From NCBI RefSeq assembly GCF_021560035.1, contig NZ_CP074373.1, forward strand, positions 244,001 to 308,000: a stretch of 64,000 nt of DNA. The letters are read 5' to 3'. Positions 26,555 to 35,809 of this stretch are shown here, in pieces. Positions within the stretch are counted from its first letter, which is position 1; every line of letters begins with the position of its first letter. The notes beneath the pieces are model-generated. The model made no database searches. It was given only the letters and a program-made list of their open reading frames with translations, and was not told the origin of the DNA. This stretch comes from Virgibacillus sp. NKC19-16 (lineage in GTDB: Bacteria > Bacillota > Bacilli > Bacillales > Amphibacillaceae). The translations under genes and the position numbers were made by a program.

Positions 26555-26866
26555 TTATTTATCCTCATTCGCCCATGAATCAGCCTCATCACTATCAAGC
26601 CATTCTATAGCTTCTTCTGCATTCTTAAAAGACTTTACGCGTCCTGCTTTAATATCTTCATCTGCTTCCCGCTCCCCTTTTTGCCATTCTTCCGTCCAGA
26701 ACCAAGCTTGGTCTTTTTCGATGGTTATTACGGGAATTAAGACGATGCGTCCATTTTCAATCGTTACTTCTAATTGTTCTCCTTCCTTTAAATTTAATTG
26801 TTCAATTAGTTCAGTTGGGATCGTTACTTGGTTTTTTCCACGTAAACGTACACGCTTATTAGGCAT
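26555..26866 (-). CDS. AbrB/MazE-domain antitoxin
   Basis: 103 residues from ATG 26866 (GGGG ribosome binding site 4 nt before). The N-terminal swapped-hairpin AbrB fold reads RLRGKNQVTIPTELIEQLNL, followed by an acidic C-terminal tail (EADEDIKAGRVKSFKNAEEA) that should wrap the toxin. The frame extends further upstream, but a -10-like TATAAT (26898-26903, minus strand) lies inside that extension, so the shorter start is more likely. The operon is probably self-repressed. Confidence 0.85.
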   Translation of the reverse strand: MPNKRVRLRGKNQVTIPTELIEQLNLKEGEQLEVTIENGRIVLIPVITIEKDQAWFWTEEWQKGEREADEDIKAGRVKSFKNAEEAIEWLDSDEADSWANEDK

Positions 26867-26982
26867 TGTACCCCTGCTTTCAGTCGTATTTACCATGATT
26901 ATATCCAACATTCGTTAATATATTCCTGGATTCCTACTTTGTTACTATCTATTTTATCACTAAAGTTATTCTAAACCAATAT

Positions 26983-27034
26983 AAGAGTCTGTCCCTCACC
27001 GCTATCATTTTAGCGCGGTGAGGGACAGACTCTT
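26983..27034. terminator. Perfect 20-bp bidirectional hairpin
   Basis: AAGAGTCTGTCCCTCACCGC (26983-27002) pairs with GCGGTGAGGGACAGACTCTT (27015-27034), 12-nt loop. It terminates the efflux gene on the minus strand and insulates the toxin-antitoxin promoter. Confidence 0.85.
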
Positions 27035-27039
27035 TATCT

Positions 27040-28245
27040 CTACTCTTTATTCTGATCCGTTTTTACCAATGTAAAGAAAGCAATAAACCCGATGAGGGAA
27101 GTTGTAAAAAGAATCGCTCCCATTGGAACAGCTGAGGCTTCATTAATACCGGCAAGTGGGGAAAATCCCGCTCCAAGCAGCATTGGTAGCATGCCTAAGA
27201 TAGCACTTGCGCTCCCGGCACGGTGTCCCTGCTTGGCCATCCCCAGGGTGAAGGTACTTGTGATAATCATTCCCATGGTGGTCATGTATATAAAAATTAA
27301 TATGACAAGCGATGCAAGCGGTCCTTGAATAATTGTCATAATTAATAATAGAGAAGTGGCAGTCAGTGCGATCGTGACAGCCGCCTGGAGCATTTTCACT
27401 TCTGAGATAATTCCACTAAGACGTCCGATAATAAAACTCCCTGTAATAATGGCAATTCCATTGATCCCAAATAGCACACTGAATACTTGCGGAGAAACGC
27501 CATAGATATCCTGGTAGACGAAAGGAGTTCCTGATACATAGGCGAAACTTCCGCCATGGACAAACCCGACAACTAACGCATAGCCGATAAAAGAACGGTC
27601 TTTCATCAAACTGCCCATTGTCATCACAGAAGAGCCGATGGAACTAGGGATACGTTTTTCCGGTGGCAACGTTTCTTTTAATTTCGCAGCAACAATAATA
27701 ACAATTAAAATTCCAATTACAGCCAGTGTATAGAAGATCGTTTGCCAGCCTGCTGATGGAAACGCCAGAATTGCTCCTCCTAAGATAGGCGCAACCATAG
27801 GGGCAACAGCATTGATTACCATTAGTAGCGAGAAGAACTTCGTAAGCTCCTTACCGCTGAATACATCACGAACTACAGCACGAGACAGAACAACCCCTGC
27901 AGAAGCAGTGAACCCTTGCAGGAACCTTGCAGCAATCAGTGTTGTAATATTAGGTGCTAATGCACACAGAATGGAAGATAATGCAAACAGGGTAGTAGCA
28001 ATTAACAAAGGCTTTCTCCTGCCCTGTGCATCACTGATCGGGCCAACAACCAACTGGCCGATCGCAAGTCCGATTAAACATGCTGTCAGACTTAACTGTA
28101 CCAGTGTAGCGTTTGTACTGAAATCCTCAGCGATCCCAGGAAAACTTGGCAAATACATATCGATATTTAGGGGACCTAAAATGGCAAGCATAGCAAGAAG
28201 TAAAGCTAACCCCACACGCGTTTTTCCTGTTGGGTTATGAAGCAT
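27040..28245 (-). CDS. Bcr/CflA-family multidrug efflux MFS transporter
   Basis: 401 residues, 12 predicted membrane helices, major facilitator superfamily DHA1. The N-terminal LGPLNIDMYLPSFPGIAEDF and the loop 2-3 motif A GPISDAQGRRKPLL are characteristic of Bcr/CflA drug-proton antiporters; the helix 5 motif C-like segment is APILGG. AAAGGTGA lies upstream of the ATG. It probably exports drugs or metabolites; the substrate is not readable. Confidence 0.9.
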   Translation of the reverse strand: MLHNPTGKTRVGLALLLAMLAILGPLNIDMYLPSFPGIAEDFSTNATLVQLSLTACLIGLAIGQLVVGPISDAQGRRKPLLIATTLFALSSILCALAPNITTLIAARFLQGFTASAGVVLSRAVVRDVFSGKELTKFFSLLMVINAVAPMVAPILGGAILAFPSAGWQTIFYTLAVIGILIVIIVAAKLKETLPPEKRIPSSIGSSVMTMGSLMKDRSFIGYALVVGFVHGGSFAYVSGTPFVYQDIYGVSPQVFSVLFGINGIAIITGSFIIGRLSGIISEVKMLQAAVTIALTATSLLLIMTIIQGPLASLVILIFIYMTTMGMIITSTFTLGMAKQGHRAGSASAILGMLPMLLGAGFSPLAGINEASAVPMGAILFTTSLIGFIAFFTLVKTDQNKE

Positions 28246-28573
28246 GAATAATCAATCACCTTTCTATCTTACTTTTAATAGCAAACATTTTAATTATACG
28301 CTAGAGGAGAAAGACAGTCTAGTGTTTTCTGGGGTCTGTCCTGTGCCATTCTAAAGTGATAATATAGCAAAGAATAGCCCCCATGCACCAAGCGCGTAGC
28401 CTTTCCTTTTAACTATAATCGAAATGAAAATGGATCAAGTGGCATTTATTTAATAAATTTCAATGAAAATTTTGATGAAAAATATGATAGAATAGAGTTA
28501 TAATCAAGTATAAAATATTTAACTGTAATAAATACGAGGAGTTCGCGTAATTACTTACAAAGGAGAATGAGTA
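28246..28573. other. Intergenic region between efflux and coiled-coil genes
   Basis: No gene or strong hairpin seen. TATAAT at 28499-28504 lacks a good -35. A fragment GGGGTCTGTCC near 28331 resembles the arm of the 26983 hairpin. Confidence 0.3.
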
Positions 28574-28879
28574 ATGGATGAGCGATTAGCTATATTAGAT
28601 GAACGTATGAAACGCAGAGAAAAATCGTTGGAAGAGCTTCTTTATATGGTTGAGAAAAAGAACAAATGCTTGATCTCAATAAATGGGAAATTGGATAGAA
28701 TTATTAGCAAAATGGATAGAACTATAAACTCGGGTAACATGCTGAGCGAGAATGAATTATCTACAGCGATTCAAAAACAAAAAAGCCTCCTCCTGAAAAC
28801 AGGAAAAGGCCCCACCCTAACTGAGACTGAGCAAAACGAGCTATCAATAACTCTGCTCATACATATTAGACTCAAATAG
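28574..28879 (+). CDS. Hypothetical coiled-coil protein, 101 residues
   Basis: Strong AAAGGAG before ATG 28574. The N-terminal 60 residues are charged and heptad-like ([21 protein letters not shown]). The C-terminal part overlaps the prfC terminator and the last 36 nt of prfC on the other strand, so its tail may be a read-through artefact. No family recognised. Confidence 0.5.
   Translation: MDERLAILDERMKRREKSLEELLYMVEKKNKCLISINGKLDRIISKMDRTINSGNMLSENELSTAIQKQKSLLLKTGKGPTLTETEQNELSITLLIHIRLK
28781..28811 (-). terminator. Terminator of prfC
   Basis: On the minus strand GCCTTTTCCTG-TTTT-CAGGAGGAGGC is followed by TTTTTTG. It lies just beyond the prfC stop and inside the overlapping plus-strand ORF. 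Confidence 0.7.
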
Positions 28880-30430
28880 ATCAATCAATTCTATTTTAGG
28901 ATGGTTATCTTTGAACCAATTTAAAGCGAACTCGTTTCTAAATAAAACAACATAATTATCTTCACGATCCCGGACAAGCTGATTCCGTTCATCAAAGAGA
29001 GATTCATCTACTTGTTCTTCTTTTAACCAACGTGGGATTCGCTCACCAATTGACTCCAGCATGACTTCAACATTATACTCATTTTTCATTCTATATTTGA
29101 ATACATCATATTGCAGCTCGCCCACTGCCCCTAAAATATTGGATTCACTGCGGTGTCTTTTAAATAATTGAATCGCACCTTCTTGTACAAGTTGTTCAAT
29201 TCCTTTATTAAACTGTTTGGATTTCATGACATTGCTTGCTGTCACCTTTTTAAAGAGTTCTGGCGGAAATTGTGGTAACTCATCATATTCAAATGATGTT
29301 TTGCCTTCAACTAATGTATCTCCAATTCGGTATGCATTCGGATCATAGACACCTATAATATCCCCAGCGTACGCCTCTTCAACTGTATCTCTGGAAGATG
29401 CAACAAATTGCTGCGTTTGAGCGAGTTTGACGGGCTTATCGGTCCTTGCCAGCTTCACACTCATTCCCCGTTCAAATTTGCCGGAGCAAACGCGTAAAAA
29501 TGCCACCCTATCACGGTGGGCAGGATTCATATTGGCCTGAATTTTAAAAATAAATCCCGAGAAGTCCGGGTTATCAGGCTGAATGACACCTTCTGTTGAT
29601 TTTCTTGACGTCGGCGATGGTGCCATAGATATAAACGTGTCGAAAAAAGTTTGTACTCCAAAAGGCGCTAGGGCGCTACCGAAGAAAACAGGTGTCTGCT
29701 CTCCAGACATAACCGCATCCATTGAAAATGTATCTCCGGCTTCCTCCACTAAAGAAAGCTCCTCTTCTGTTTCTTGGTACGCTGCCTGAGAAATCAATTC
29801 CTCATGTGCAGGCTTATCTAAATCTTCATATGGAATATAGGTTTCCTCTTCATTTCCATTATATTGAATAAATTGTTTCCCATCACGGTCAAAAATACCG
29901 AGGAATCGTTTGCCCATTCCTACTGGCCAGTTCATCGGATATGTCTTAATATCTAAAACCGCTTCAATTTCTTCCAGTAATTCAAGAGGCTCTCTTCCTT
30001 CGCGATCTAATTTATTAATAAATGTAAAAATGGGAATACCACGCATGCGACATACCTTGAATAACTTCTTCGTTTGCGCTTCGATTCCCTTTGTAGCATC
30101 AATGATCATGACCACACTATCCACTGCAGTCAATGTCCGGTACGTATCTTCACTGAAGTCATCGTGGCCTGGAGTATCCAGGATATTTACCTCATAATCA
30201 TTATATGGAAAATTCATCACACTCGACGTTACTGAGATGCCGCGTTGCTTTTCTATTTCCATCCAGTCTGACGTAGCAAATTTCCCGGATTTTTTCCCTT
30301 TTACCGTTCCGGCTGAGCGAATTTGATTTCCAAATACAAGCAGTTTTTCTGTTAATGTTGTTTTTCCCGCATCCGGATGCGATATAATTGCAAATGTTCT
30401 TCGTTTATTAACCTCATCTTGTAGACTCAT
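28844..30430 (-). CDS. prfC: Peptide chain release factor 3
   Basis: Translational GTPase that recycles release factors 1 and 2 from the ribosome. 528 residues from ATG 30430 (AAGGGA upstream; earlier in-frame starts lack one). G-motifs are SHPDAGKTT (G1), DTPGHDDF (G3) and NKLD (G4), with the RF3-specific [16 protein letters not shown] effector region. Domain content and length match PrfC rather than EF-G. Single-gene transcription unit with its own terminator. Confidence 0.96.
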   Translation of the reverse strand: MSLQDEVNKRRTFAIISHPDAGKTTLTEKLLVFGNQIRSAGTVKGKKSGKFATSDWMEIEKQRGISVTSSVMNFPYNDYEVNILDTPGHDDFSEDTYRTLTAVDSVVMIIDATKGIEAQTKKLFKVCRMRGIPIFTFINKLDREGREPLELLEEIEAVLDIKTYPMNWPVGMGKRFLGIFDRDGKQFIQYNGNEEETYIPYEDLDKPAHEELISQAAYQETEEELSLVEEAGDTFSMDAVMSGEQTPVFFGSALAPFGVQTFFDTFISMAPSPTSRKSTEGVIQPDNPDFSGFIFKIQANMNPAHRDRVAFLRVCSGKFERGMSVKLARTDKPVKLAQTQQFVASSRDTVEEAYAGDIIGVYDPNAYRIGDTLVEGKTSFEYDELPQFPPELFKKVTASNVMKSKQFNKGIEQLVQEGAIQLFKRHRSESNILGAVGELQYDVFKYRMKNEYNVEVMLESIGERIPRWLKEEQVDESLFDERNQLVRDREDNYVVLFRNEFALNWFKDNHPKIELIDLFESNMYEQSY

Positions 30431-30599
30431 AAAAAATCCCTTCCATTCAAAATTTAGTTTATGCGTATCGTACACTATTTGTAATCAGGGGATTTTTTAC
30501 ATCGGAATGATTCTCCTTACACCGTTTGATTTATACGAATAAAAACATATCACGAGTACAAGTAGGAAGTCAATAAACATTTCCTTCTTTTCGGCGGGA

Positions 30600-31787
30600 T
30601 TATTGTTCTTGTAAATAACTGCAAGCCACATGCCCGACTGCTTTGGCTGCGACAAGAATGGCGTCCTCATCAATATCAAATTTAGGATGATGATTGAAGT
30701 ATGGATCATCCACTCCCTTTGGTGTAGCACCAACAAAGAAATAAGAACCGGGAACCTTCTCCAAATAGTGGGCAAAATCATCAGATGGTGCCATTTTCGG
30801 GAATTCTTTTACTTCTTTAATATCTTGATCTTTAGCATCATTTAATGTATTCGCTACAAATTCAGTTAGTTTTGGATCATTATACAATGGTGGATAATCT
30901 GGTTCATAGCTGAGTTCGCAAGTTACACCAAATAATTCCTCGATCCCGTTAACGATCCGGTGAAATTCTTTGTCAATAACATGCTGTGTTTCCTCATTGG
31001 AATAGCGTATATCTCCTTCAATTTCAATGCTGTCTTTAATAACATTAAAACTTCCCTTGCCGTCAAATGAACCCATTGTCACTACTCCAGCATGATGCGG
31101 ATCGACTCTACGACTGGCAATTGTTTGTACAGCTGTTATAAAATAAGCGCCTGCAACAATAGCGTCATTTGCTTTATGGGGTGATGAGCCATGTCCTCCG
31201 CTTCCCTTAAGCTTTAATTTAAAATAGGTACGTCCATTAAAGGAATATCCATTATGATAGCCAACTGTTCCTGCAGGAGCCATTGGCAGGACATGAATAC
31301 CAAAAATAGCATTCACCTCGTCTAGAAAACCTGCTTCTACGATGCTCTTTGCCCCACCGGGAGGTTGCTCTTCTGCATGTTGGTGAATGATTTTTACGGT
31401 ACCATTGATTTTATCTTTTAATTCGATAAGGCAATCGGCTAACACTAAAAGATATGCGGTATGCGCATCATGGCCGCAAGCATGCATCACGTCTTCATTT
31501 TTTGACTTAAATGGCACATCCGCTTCCTCTGTAATAGGCAGTGCATCAAAATCAGCCCGAAGCGCAATTGTCTTACCTGGCTGCCCTCCTTTTATCGTTA
31601 CAATAACGCCGTGGCCATTTCCTGCATTCGTTTCGACTTCGACATTTTTATCTTTATAGAAATCAACGATATAATTTGCCGTTGCTTCCTCTTTAAAAGA
31701 AAGCTCAGGATTCTCATGTAAATAGCGACGTATTTCAATCATTTCATCTTCCCGTTCCTCCAACATATTCATCAAATTATCTATCAT
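30600..31787 (-). CDS. M20-family amidohydrolase / metallopeptidase
   Basis: 395-residue M20D peptidase, cytoplasmic. The dinuclear metal site is visible as MHACGHDAHTA, HAEEQPPGGA (catalytic Glu pair) and the C-terminal FNHHPKFDIDEDA histidine. The dimerisation domain contains GSGGHGSSPHKAND. Relatives hydrolyse N-acyl amino acids, N-acetyl-diaminopimelate or indole-acetyl conjugates; the exact substrate is open. RBS AAAGGAG precedes the ATG. Confidence 0.9.
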   Translation of the reverse strand: MIDNLMNMLEEREDEMIEIRRYLHENPELSFKEEATANYIVDFYKDKNVEVETNAGNGHGVIVTIKGGQPGKTIALRADFDALPITEEADVPFKSKNEDVMHACGHDAHTAYLLVLADCLIELKDKINGTVKIIHQHAEEQPPGGAKSIVEAGFLDEVNAIFGIHVLPMAPAGTVGYHNGYSFNGRTYFKLKLKGSGGHGSSPHKANDAIVAGAYFITAVQTIASRRVDPHHAGVVTMGSFDGKGSFNVIKDSIEIEGDIRYSNEETQHVIDKEFHRIVNGIEELFGVTCELSYEPDYPPLYNDPKLTEFVANTLNDAKDQDIKEVKEFPKMAPSDDFAHYLEKVPGSYFFVGATPKGVDDPYFNHHPKFDIDEDAILVAAKAVGHVACSYLQEQ

Positions 31788-31910
31788 TAAGAAATTCTCC
31801 TTTCAGAATTAGCAATGTACTGGTTTATTTTATCCCGCAAAAAAGAATCGATCCAAAGGTATAGATTCTCTGAGATCGCTGTAGATTTATTCCAAAGATA
31901 ATCTATTCAT

Positions 31911-31939
31911 CAAAGCCGATGCAGACGATGCATCGGCTT
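31911..31939. terminator. Terminator after the ABC permease gene
   Basis: AAAGCCGATGCA (31911-31922) pairs with TGCATCGGCTTT (31928-31939). Confidence 0.8.
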
Positions 31940-31944
31940 TGTTC

Positions 31945-32715
31945 TTATATATCTATTTCAGCTCGTTTCGTTAATAGACGTATCATCATAAGTGTTACTA
32001 CAATGACTACAAAAATTAATGGAAAAGCCAATGCTTCAGGAACAATATCTAAAAATGAAAAGCTTTCAAATAGTGGTATACCCATTGCTAATCGTATCAT
32101 AGAATCTTTCACTGCGATTAGAGCAATCCCAATCACAATGAACAGTAAACCACCAATAACACCTAAACGTTTGAATGCCGCTCCAATCAACCAGCCAATA
32201 ATATAAAACACAAATATATTTAGGCTAAATAATGCAAGTGATAGTATTAGATTTGTCTCCGGACTAATAAAGGGTGTTAGGATAACCGATTGAATAATCT
32301 CCCCGAAAATATTTCCATCAATATCAATCACTACGTTTTCCAGTGCGTCTTCATTTAAAACAATGGAGGTGAAACGATTTATTACAAACTGTTGTATAAG
32401 GCTAATACCGTAGATTAGAATCGGGATGACGATTGATAAACCAATACTTGCAATGACATTTCCAAGAAAATAGTTCTTTCTTGTGATTCCATTTTCCACG
32501 TAGTAGGTTAGGAAGCCAATTGCAATAATCCCAATAACAAGCATATAGATGTTACCTGCGATATAGCCCGCACTATAAAATGAATCTACATGTGACAGAA
32601 ATAGTATTCTACCCAGGTTAATTAGAAGGAAAATTCCAAGAGCCCAAAATGTCCATGATAATTGTAAGACAAATAAATCTAGGCCGGTTTTAGTAAAAGA
32701 TACTGGTTTCATCAT
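31945..32715 (-). CDS. ABC transporter membrane protein (GntR-ABC operon)
   Basis: 256 residues with about six hydrophobic segments and no recognised substrate domain; it resembles the ABC-2 type permeases that accompany YtrA-like GntR regulators. It begins 1 nt after the ATPase gene stop with AGGAGG. The encoded system may respond to cell-wall-active antibiotics as in the ytr system of B. subtilis, but that is inference from layout. Confidence 0.8.
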   Translation of the reverse strand: MMKPVSFTKTGLDLFVLQLSWTFWALGIFLLINLGRILFLSHVDSFYSAGYIAGNIYMLVIGIIAIGFLTYYVENGITRKNYFLGNVIASIGLSIVIPILIYGISLIQQFVINRFTSIVLNEDALENVVIDIDGNIFGEIIQSVILTPFISPETNLILSLALFSLNIFVFYIIGWLIGAAFKRLGVIGGLLFIVIGIALIAVKDSMIRLAMGIPLFESFSFLDIVPEALAFPLIFVVIVVTLMMIRLLTKRAEIDI

Positions 32716-32716
32716 G

Positions 32717-33583
32717 TTATTCCTCCTCCATCGTTAATTGAATAAATAAATCTTGAAGTGAAACAGGACCAATAGTAAGTCCTTGCTCTTTTGCAGAAGC
32801 TTTATCCGCTTCACTTAATGTGCCGTAGAGTGTTATTGATTTTGTATCACCTAATTGTTCTTCATTTAATATTTCTTTATCTTTAGCAAATGCATCCACT
32901 GCCTGTTTATTTCCAACCACGGTTACCCCACGGGATACCAAGTCATCGTATGTTTCGTGAAGGAGTAACTTACCCTGGTCAATAATGATGACCTCATCAA
33001 ATAGATAATCCATTTCAGAAACGAGATGTGTAGATAAAATCATAATTCGCGGATGGAGTTCTTGTTCCTTTAATAATTCTTTATAAAATAAATCTCGAGC
33101 TGGTGCATCCATTCCAAGATATACTTCATCAAAAATGGTAATCGGTGATCTGCTTGCTAATCCGACAACGACGTTAAAGGCAGATTGCTTTCCTGTAGAT
33201 AATTTATCTAGTGGCTTTTTTTCTTCAAACTTGAATTTTTTCAATAGTTCTTCTGCATACGCTAAATCAAAATTTGGACGGTAGCGGTTTATATCTTTTA
33301 TGACACTTGTTGGGGGGGAACTTTCTCCAGTAAAGTCCTTGTTATACATAAAAGTTACCTGTTGCATGAGTCGGGCGTTTTCAAATGGTTCCTCTCCATT
33401 TAGCAATAATTTACCCGATGTTGGTTCGCGAAATGAACCAAGCAGGGAAAGGATCGATGTTTTACCTGCACCATTTCTACCTAGTAAACCATATATTATC
33501 GGTTCGGTGATTTGAAAGTTGATATCATGTAAGATTTGATCACGTCCATATGCGAGTTGAAGATTCTTAGCTTCAATATGCAT
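32717..33583 (-). CDS. ABC transporter ATP-binding protein (GntR-ABC operon)
   Basis: 288 residues. Walker A GLLGRNGAGKTS, the signature region LSTGKQSAF (about residue 135), Walker B PITIFDEVYLGMD and the switch histidine in ILSTHLVSEMD. The signature is LSTGK rather than LSGGQ, as seen in several YtrB/BcrA-type ATPases. Its start codon shares one base with the stop of the GntR gene, so the three genes are translationally coupled. Confidence 0.9.
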   Translation of the reverse strand: MHIEAKNLQLAYGRDQILHDINFQITEPIIYGLLGRNGAGKTSILSLLGSFREPTSGKLLLNGEEPFENARLMQQVTFMYNKDFTGESSPPTSVIKDINRYRPNFDLAYAEELLKKFKFEEKKPLDKLSTGKQSAFNVVVGLASRSPITIFDEVYLGMDAPARDLFYKELLKEQELHPRIMILSTHLVSEMDYLFDEVIIIDQGKLLLHETYDDLVSRGVTVVGNKQAVDAFAKDKEILNEEQLGDTKSITLYGTLSEADKASAKEQGLTIGPVSLQDLFIQLTMEEE

Positions 33584-33957
33584 TATTTTTCACTTCCTTT
33601 CACTTTTTTAATATACTTTAGAATTTCTTCAGTTGTAATTTCTAATTTATTGGCTTCCTGAACGAGTGTAACGATATAATCTTCAATAAATAATTCGCGT
33701 CGTTTTTCGATTAGCTTTTCTCTGGCTCCTTCAGCGACAAACATACCAATTCCTCTTTTCTTAAAAAGTATTTCCTCTTCTACCAGTTGATTGATCCCTT
33801 TTGAAACTGTCGCATGGTTTATTTTGTAGAAATTTACTATCTGATTTGTAGAAGGGGCCTGAGCACCTTCTTGCAGTTGTTTATTTATAATTTGATCTTC
33901 AATTTGTTCACGAACTTGCGTATAGATTGGTTTATCTTCTTTGAAAAGATTTTTCAT
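33583..33957 (-). CDS. GntR-family regulator (YtrA-like)
   Basis: 124 residues: a winged helix with the GntR pattern PIYTQVREQIEDQIINKQLQ and APSTNQIVNFYKINHATVSKGINQL, and a short C-terminal dimerisation helix pair without ligand domain, as in the YtrA subfamily. First gene of an operon with an ABC ATPase and permease. A promoter with overlapping dyads lies just upstream, consistent with autorepression. Confidence 0.9.
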   Translation of the reverse strand: MKNLFKEDKPIYTQVREQIEDQIINKQLQEGAQAPSTNQIVNFYKINHATVSKGINQLVEEEILFKKRGIGMFVAEGAREKLIEKRRELFIEDYIVTLVQEANKLEITTEEILKYIKKVKGSEK

Positions 33958-33975
33958 TACGGCCCTCCTTTAGGT

Positions 33976-34038
33976 TAACTGCTAATGCAGTTATATACTT
34001 ATGTGTATAACCATAACAGCGTAACTCTTAGTTGTCAA
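33976..34038 (-). promoter_or_regulatory. Promoter and dyads of the GntR-ABC operon
   Basis: On the minus strand TTGACA (34033-34038), 17-nt spacer, TATGGT (34010-34015). A dyad of GTTATATAC and GTATAAC (33990-34011) and a perfect TAACTGC-N4-GCAGTTA (33976-33993) lie at and below the -10, as expected for repressor binding. Confidence 0.6.
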
Positions 34039-34305
34039 TATTTTTTGTTGAAACCTTCCAACTTTATTTGCTGCTTCATGAATTATAGGTGTAAGCAATA
34101 TCATCAATAGGGCAATTGTGGAAAAACAAAGGAAAAAAGCTACACTCGCGCCTTACTAATTACTTTTAATAACCCTATAATAAAAAGTGATCAAATAAAT
34201 TGCATCTGATTGAAATACATGGTAATATACGCTATATTGAGTTCATAAACGTTTAATTAAAGATAAATGAATTCAATTTAATAACAACTACAAGGGGGAA
34301 TTATC

Positions 34306-34875
34306 ATGTTGAACATTGGAATTATCTTAGGAAGCACACGGGAAGGTCGTAACGGAGAAGCAGTTTCGAACTGGATATACGATTTTGCGACAAAACGCAA
34401 TGATGCTACGTATGAAATCGTGGATCTCGCTGACTATAACTTGCCGTTCTTGGGTTCAAAAGTAGCTGAATCCGGCCAACAAGAAGCGGAAGCGGCTGCT
34501 AAAGCCTGGTCAGAAAAGATGGCTTCTTTCGATGGCTATATATTTATAACACCGGAATACAATCATGCGATATCAGCAGTACTTAAAAATGCACTCGATT
34601 ACCTGAAACCAGAATTGCACAATAAAGCAGCTGGTTTTGTAGGATATGGCAGCTTAGGTGGTACGCGTGCACATGAAAATCTACGTCTTATTTTAGGTGA
34701 ACTGCAAGTAGCAGATGTGCGTACAGCAGTTACATTCTCGATTATGACTGATTTTGAAAATATGAGTGTATTCAAGCCTGCAGATTACCATGCAGATAAT
34801 GCGAATCAAATGCTTGATCAGGTTTTGGCATGGAGCGGTGCGTTGAAACCATTGAGAGAAACAGTAACAGTATAA
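34306..34875 (+). CDS. NAD(P)H-dependent FMN reductase family protein
   Basis: 189 residues, flavodoxin-like fold. GIILGSTREGRNGEAVSNW is the FMN phosphate loop and FITPEYNHAISAVLKNALDYL the second FMN site, both complete. It resembles azo- or chromate-reducing flavoenzymes of Bacillus. AAGGGGG precedes the ATG, and a strong terminator follows, so it is a single-gene unit. Confidence 0.9.
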   Translation: MLNIGIILGSTREGRNGEAVSNWIYDFATKRNDATYEIVDLADYNLPFLGSKVAESGQQEAEAAAKAWSEKMASFDGYIFITPEYNHAISAVLKNALDYLKPELHNKAAGFVGYGSLGGTRAHENLRLILGELQVADVRTAVTFSIMTDFENMSVFKPADYHADNANQMLDQVLAWSGALKPLRETVTV

Positions 34876-34876
34876 T

Positions 34877-34912
34877 AAAAACACACACGTCCGAATTGAC
34901 GTGTGTGTTTTT
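34877..34912 (+). terminator. Terminator of the FMN reductase gene
   Basis: AAAAACACACACGTC (34877-34891) pairs with GACGTGTGTGTTTTT (34898-34912). Confidence 0.9.
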
Positions 34913-34947
34913 ATATCTTCTATTTACTACGGCATTTTAAAAACGGT

Positions 34948-35112
34948 CTAGCACCAAGCCGCTCCAACGATGATGAGAAGGATAAATAATACGACGATTA
35001 ACGCAAAGCCGCCGCCAGCACCGCCATATCCGGCACCGCCATAGCCACCACCATATCCAGCTCCTGCTACTTGGCCGTGTCCTCCACAGCCACATCCCAT
35101 TCCATAACTCAT
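34948..35112 (-). CDS. YjcZ-family small Gly-rich membrane peptide
   Basis: 54 residues: a Gly/Tyr/Cys-rich head (MSYGMGCGCGGHG, then GYGG repeats) and a C-terminal hydrophobic helix FALIVVLFILLIIVG. The start ATG 35112 has GGAGG 8 nt upstream. The hydrophobic core is nearly identical to those of the ORFs at 35144 and 39162. YjcZ-type peptides are associated with spores or the sporulating cell in Bacillus; a specific role here is not known. Confidence 0.85.
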   Translation of the reverse strand: MSYGMGCGCGGHGQVAGAGYGGGYGGAGYGGAGGGFALIVVLFILLIIVGAAWC

Positions 35113-35143
35113 AATAAAATCCTCCTATTCATAATTTTTATTA

Positions 35144-35245
35144 TTAATATCCATACCCGCCGTAAGATGCACCTACAATAATTAATAGGATAAACAATAC
35201 TACGACGAAGGCAAAACCTCCACCATATCCAACTGATTCACTCAT
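35144..35245 (-). CDS. YjcZ-family small membrane peptide, 33 residues
   Basis: MSESVGYGGGFAF followed by VVVLFILLIIVGASYGGYGY: the same hydrophobic core as its neighbour, with a shorter Gly-rich head. It lies 31 nt upstream of the 54-residue member on the same strand with its own ribosome binding site (GGGGTG), so the two probably form a small operon. Confidence 0.85.
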   Translation of the reverse strand: MSESVGYGGGFAFVVVLFILLIIVGASYGGYGY

Positions 35246-35454
35246 TATCACAACACCCCCTGACTCTTTACAATTAATCTATGTAGTTAACCTAAGAGTG
35301 GAAGGGACAATAACCCATATTCTAAGTATTTTGGGCGCTAATTTCTGGGAAGCATGCTTCCTCGATATCCGCGCATACACTAATGCATTTGTCCTTTACG
35401 ATAATTTATGTCGCAACATATGATGTCATATGGTTGATTATTGGAGGTGGAAAA

Positions 35455-35727
35455 ATGTCGGCTGAACATTTTTATGGCGTATGTCAGCGATACAAAGGAA
35501 GGGCTGTTGAAATTAAAACCCATGATGGAAGAGCTCACAGAGGAATAATTAAGCATGTTGATAATAGAAGCGTATATTTACAACCCTTTGGCGGCAAAAG
35601 GAATTTAGGTGGATTTGGCTACGGATATTATGGTCCTGGTTATGGATATGGTGGCGGTGGCTTCGGCTATGGTCTTGCATTAGGGGCTATCGGTACATTG
35701 GCTTTATTACCACTTTTCTATTGGTAG
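35455..35727 (+). CDS. Sm-like N-domain plus Gly/Tyr-rich tail, 90 residues
   Basis: ATG 35455 has GGAGGTGG upstream; the longer frame from 35383 lacks a ribosome binding site. Residues 14-40 (GRAVEIKTHDGRAHRGIIKHVD and RSVYLQP) look like a small Sm/Hfq-type beta barrel. Residues 45-75 are a GYGYYGPGYGYGGGG-type low-complexity region, then a short hydrophobic end. It is found in Bacillaceae near YjcZ-type genes. Function unknown; spore-coat association is a guess. Confidence 0.7.
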   Translation: MSAEHFYGVCQRYKGRAVEIKTHDGRAHRGIIKHVDNRSVYLQPFGGKRNLGGFGYGYYGPGYGYGGGGFGYGLALGAIGTLALLPLFYW

Positions 35728-35760
35728 AAGTTTAATACTGCAGTAAAAACACAAACTGCA

Positions 35761-35788
35761 AAACAGACGAGAATGTTTTCGTCTGTTT
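35761..35788 (+). terminator. Terminator after the Sm-like gene
   Basis: AAACAGACGA (35761-35770) pairs with TCGTCTGTTT (35779-35788), followed by TATTTTTTT. Confidence 0.8.
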
Positions 35789-35809
35789 TATTTTTTTCAG
35801 TGATACAAC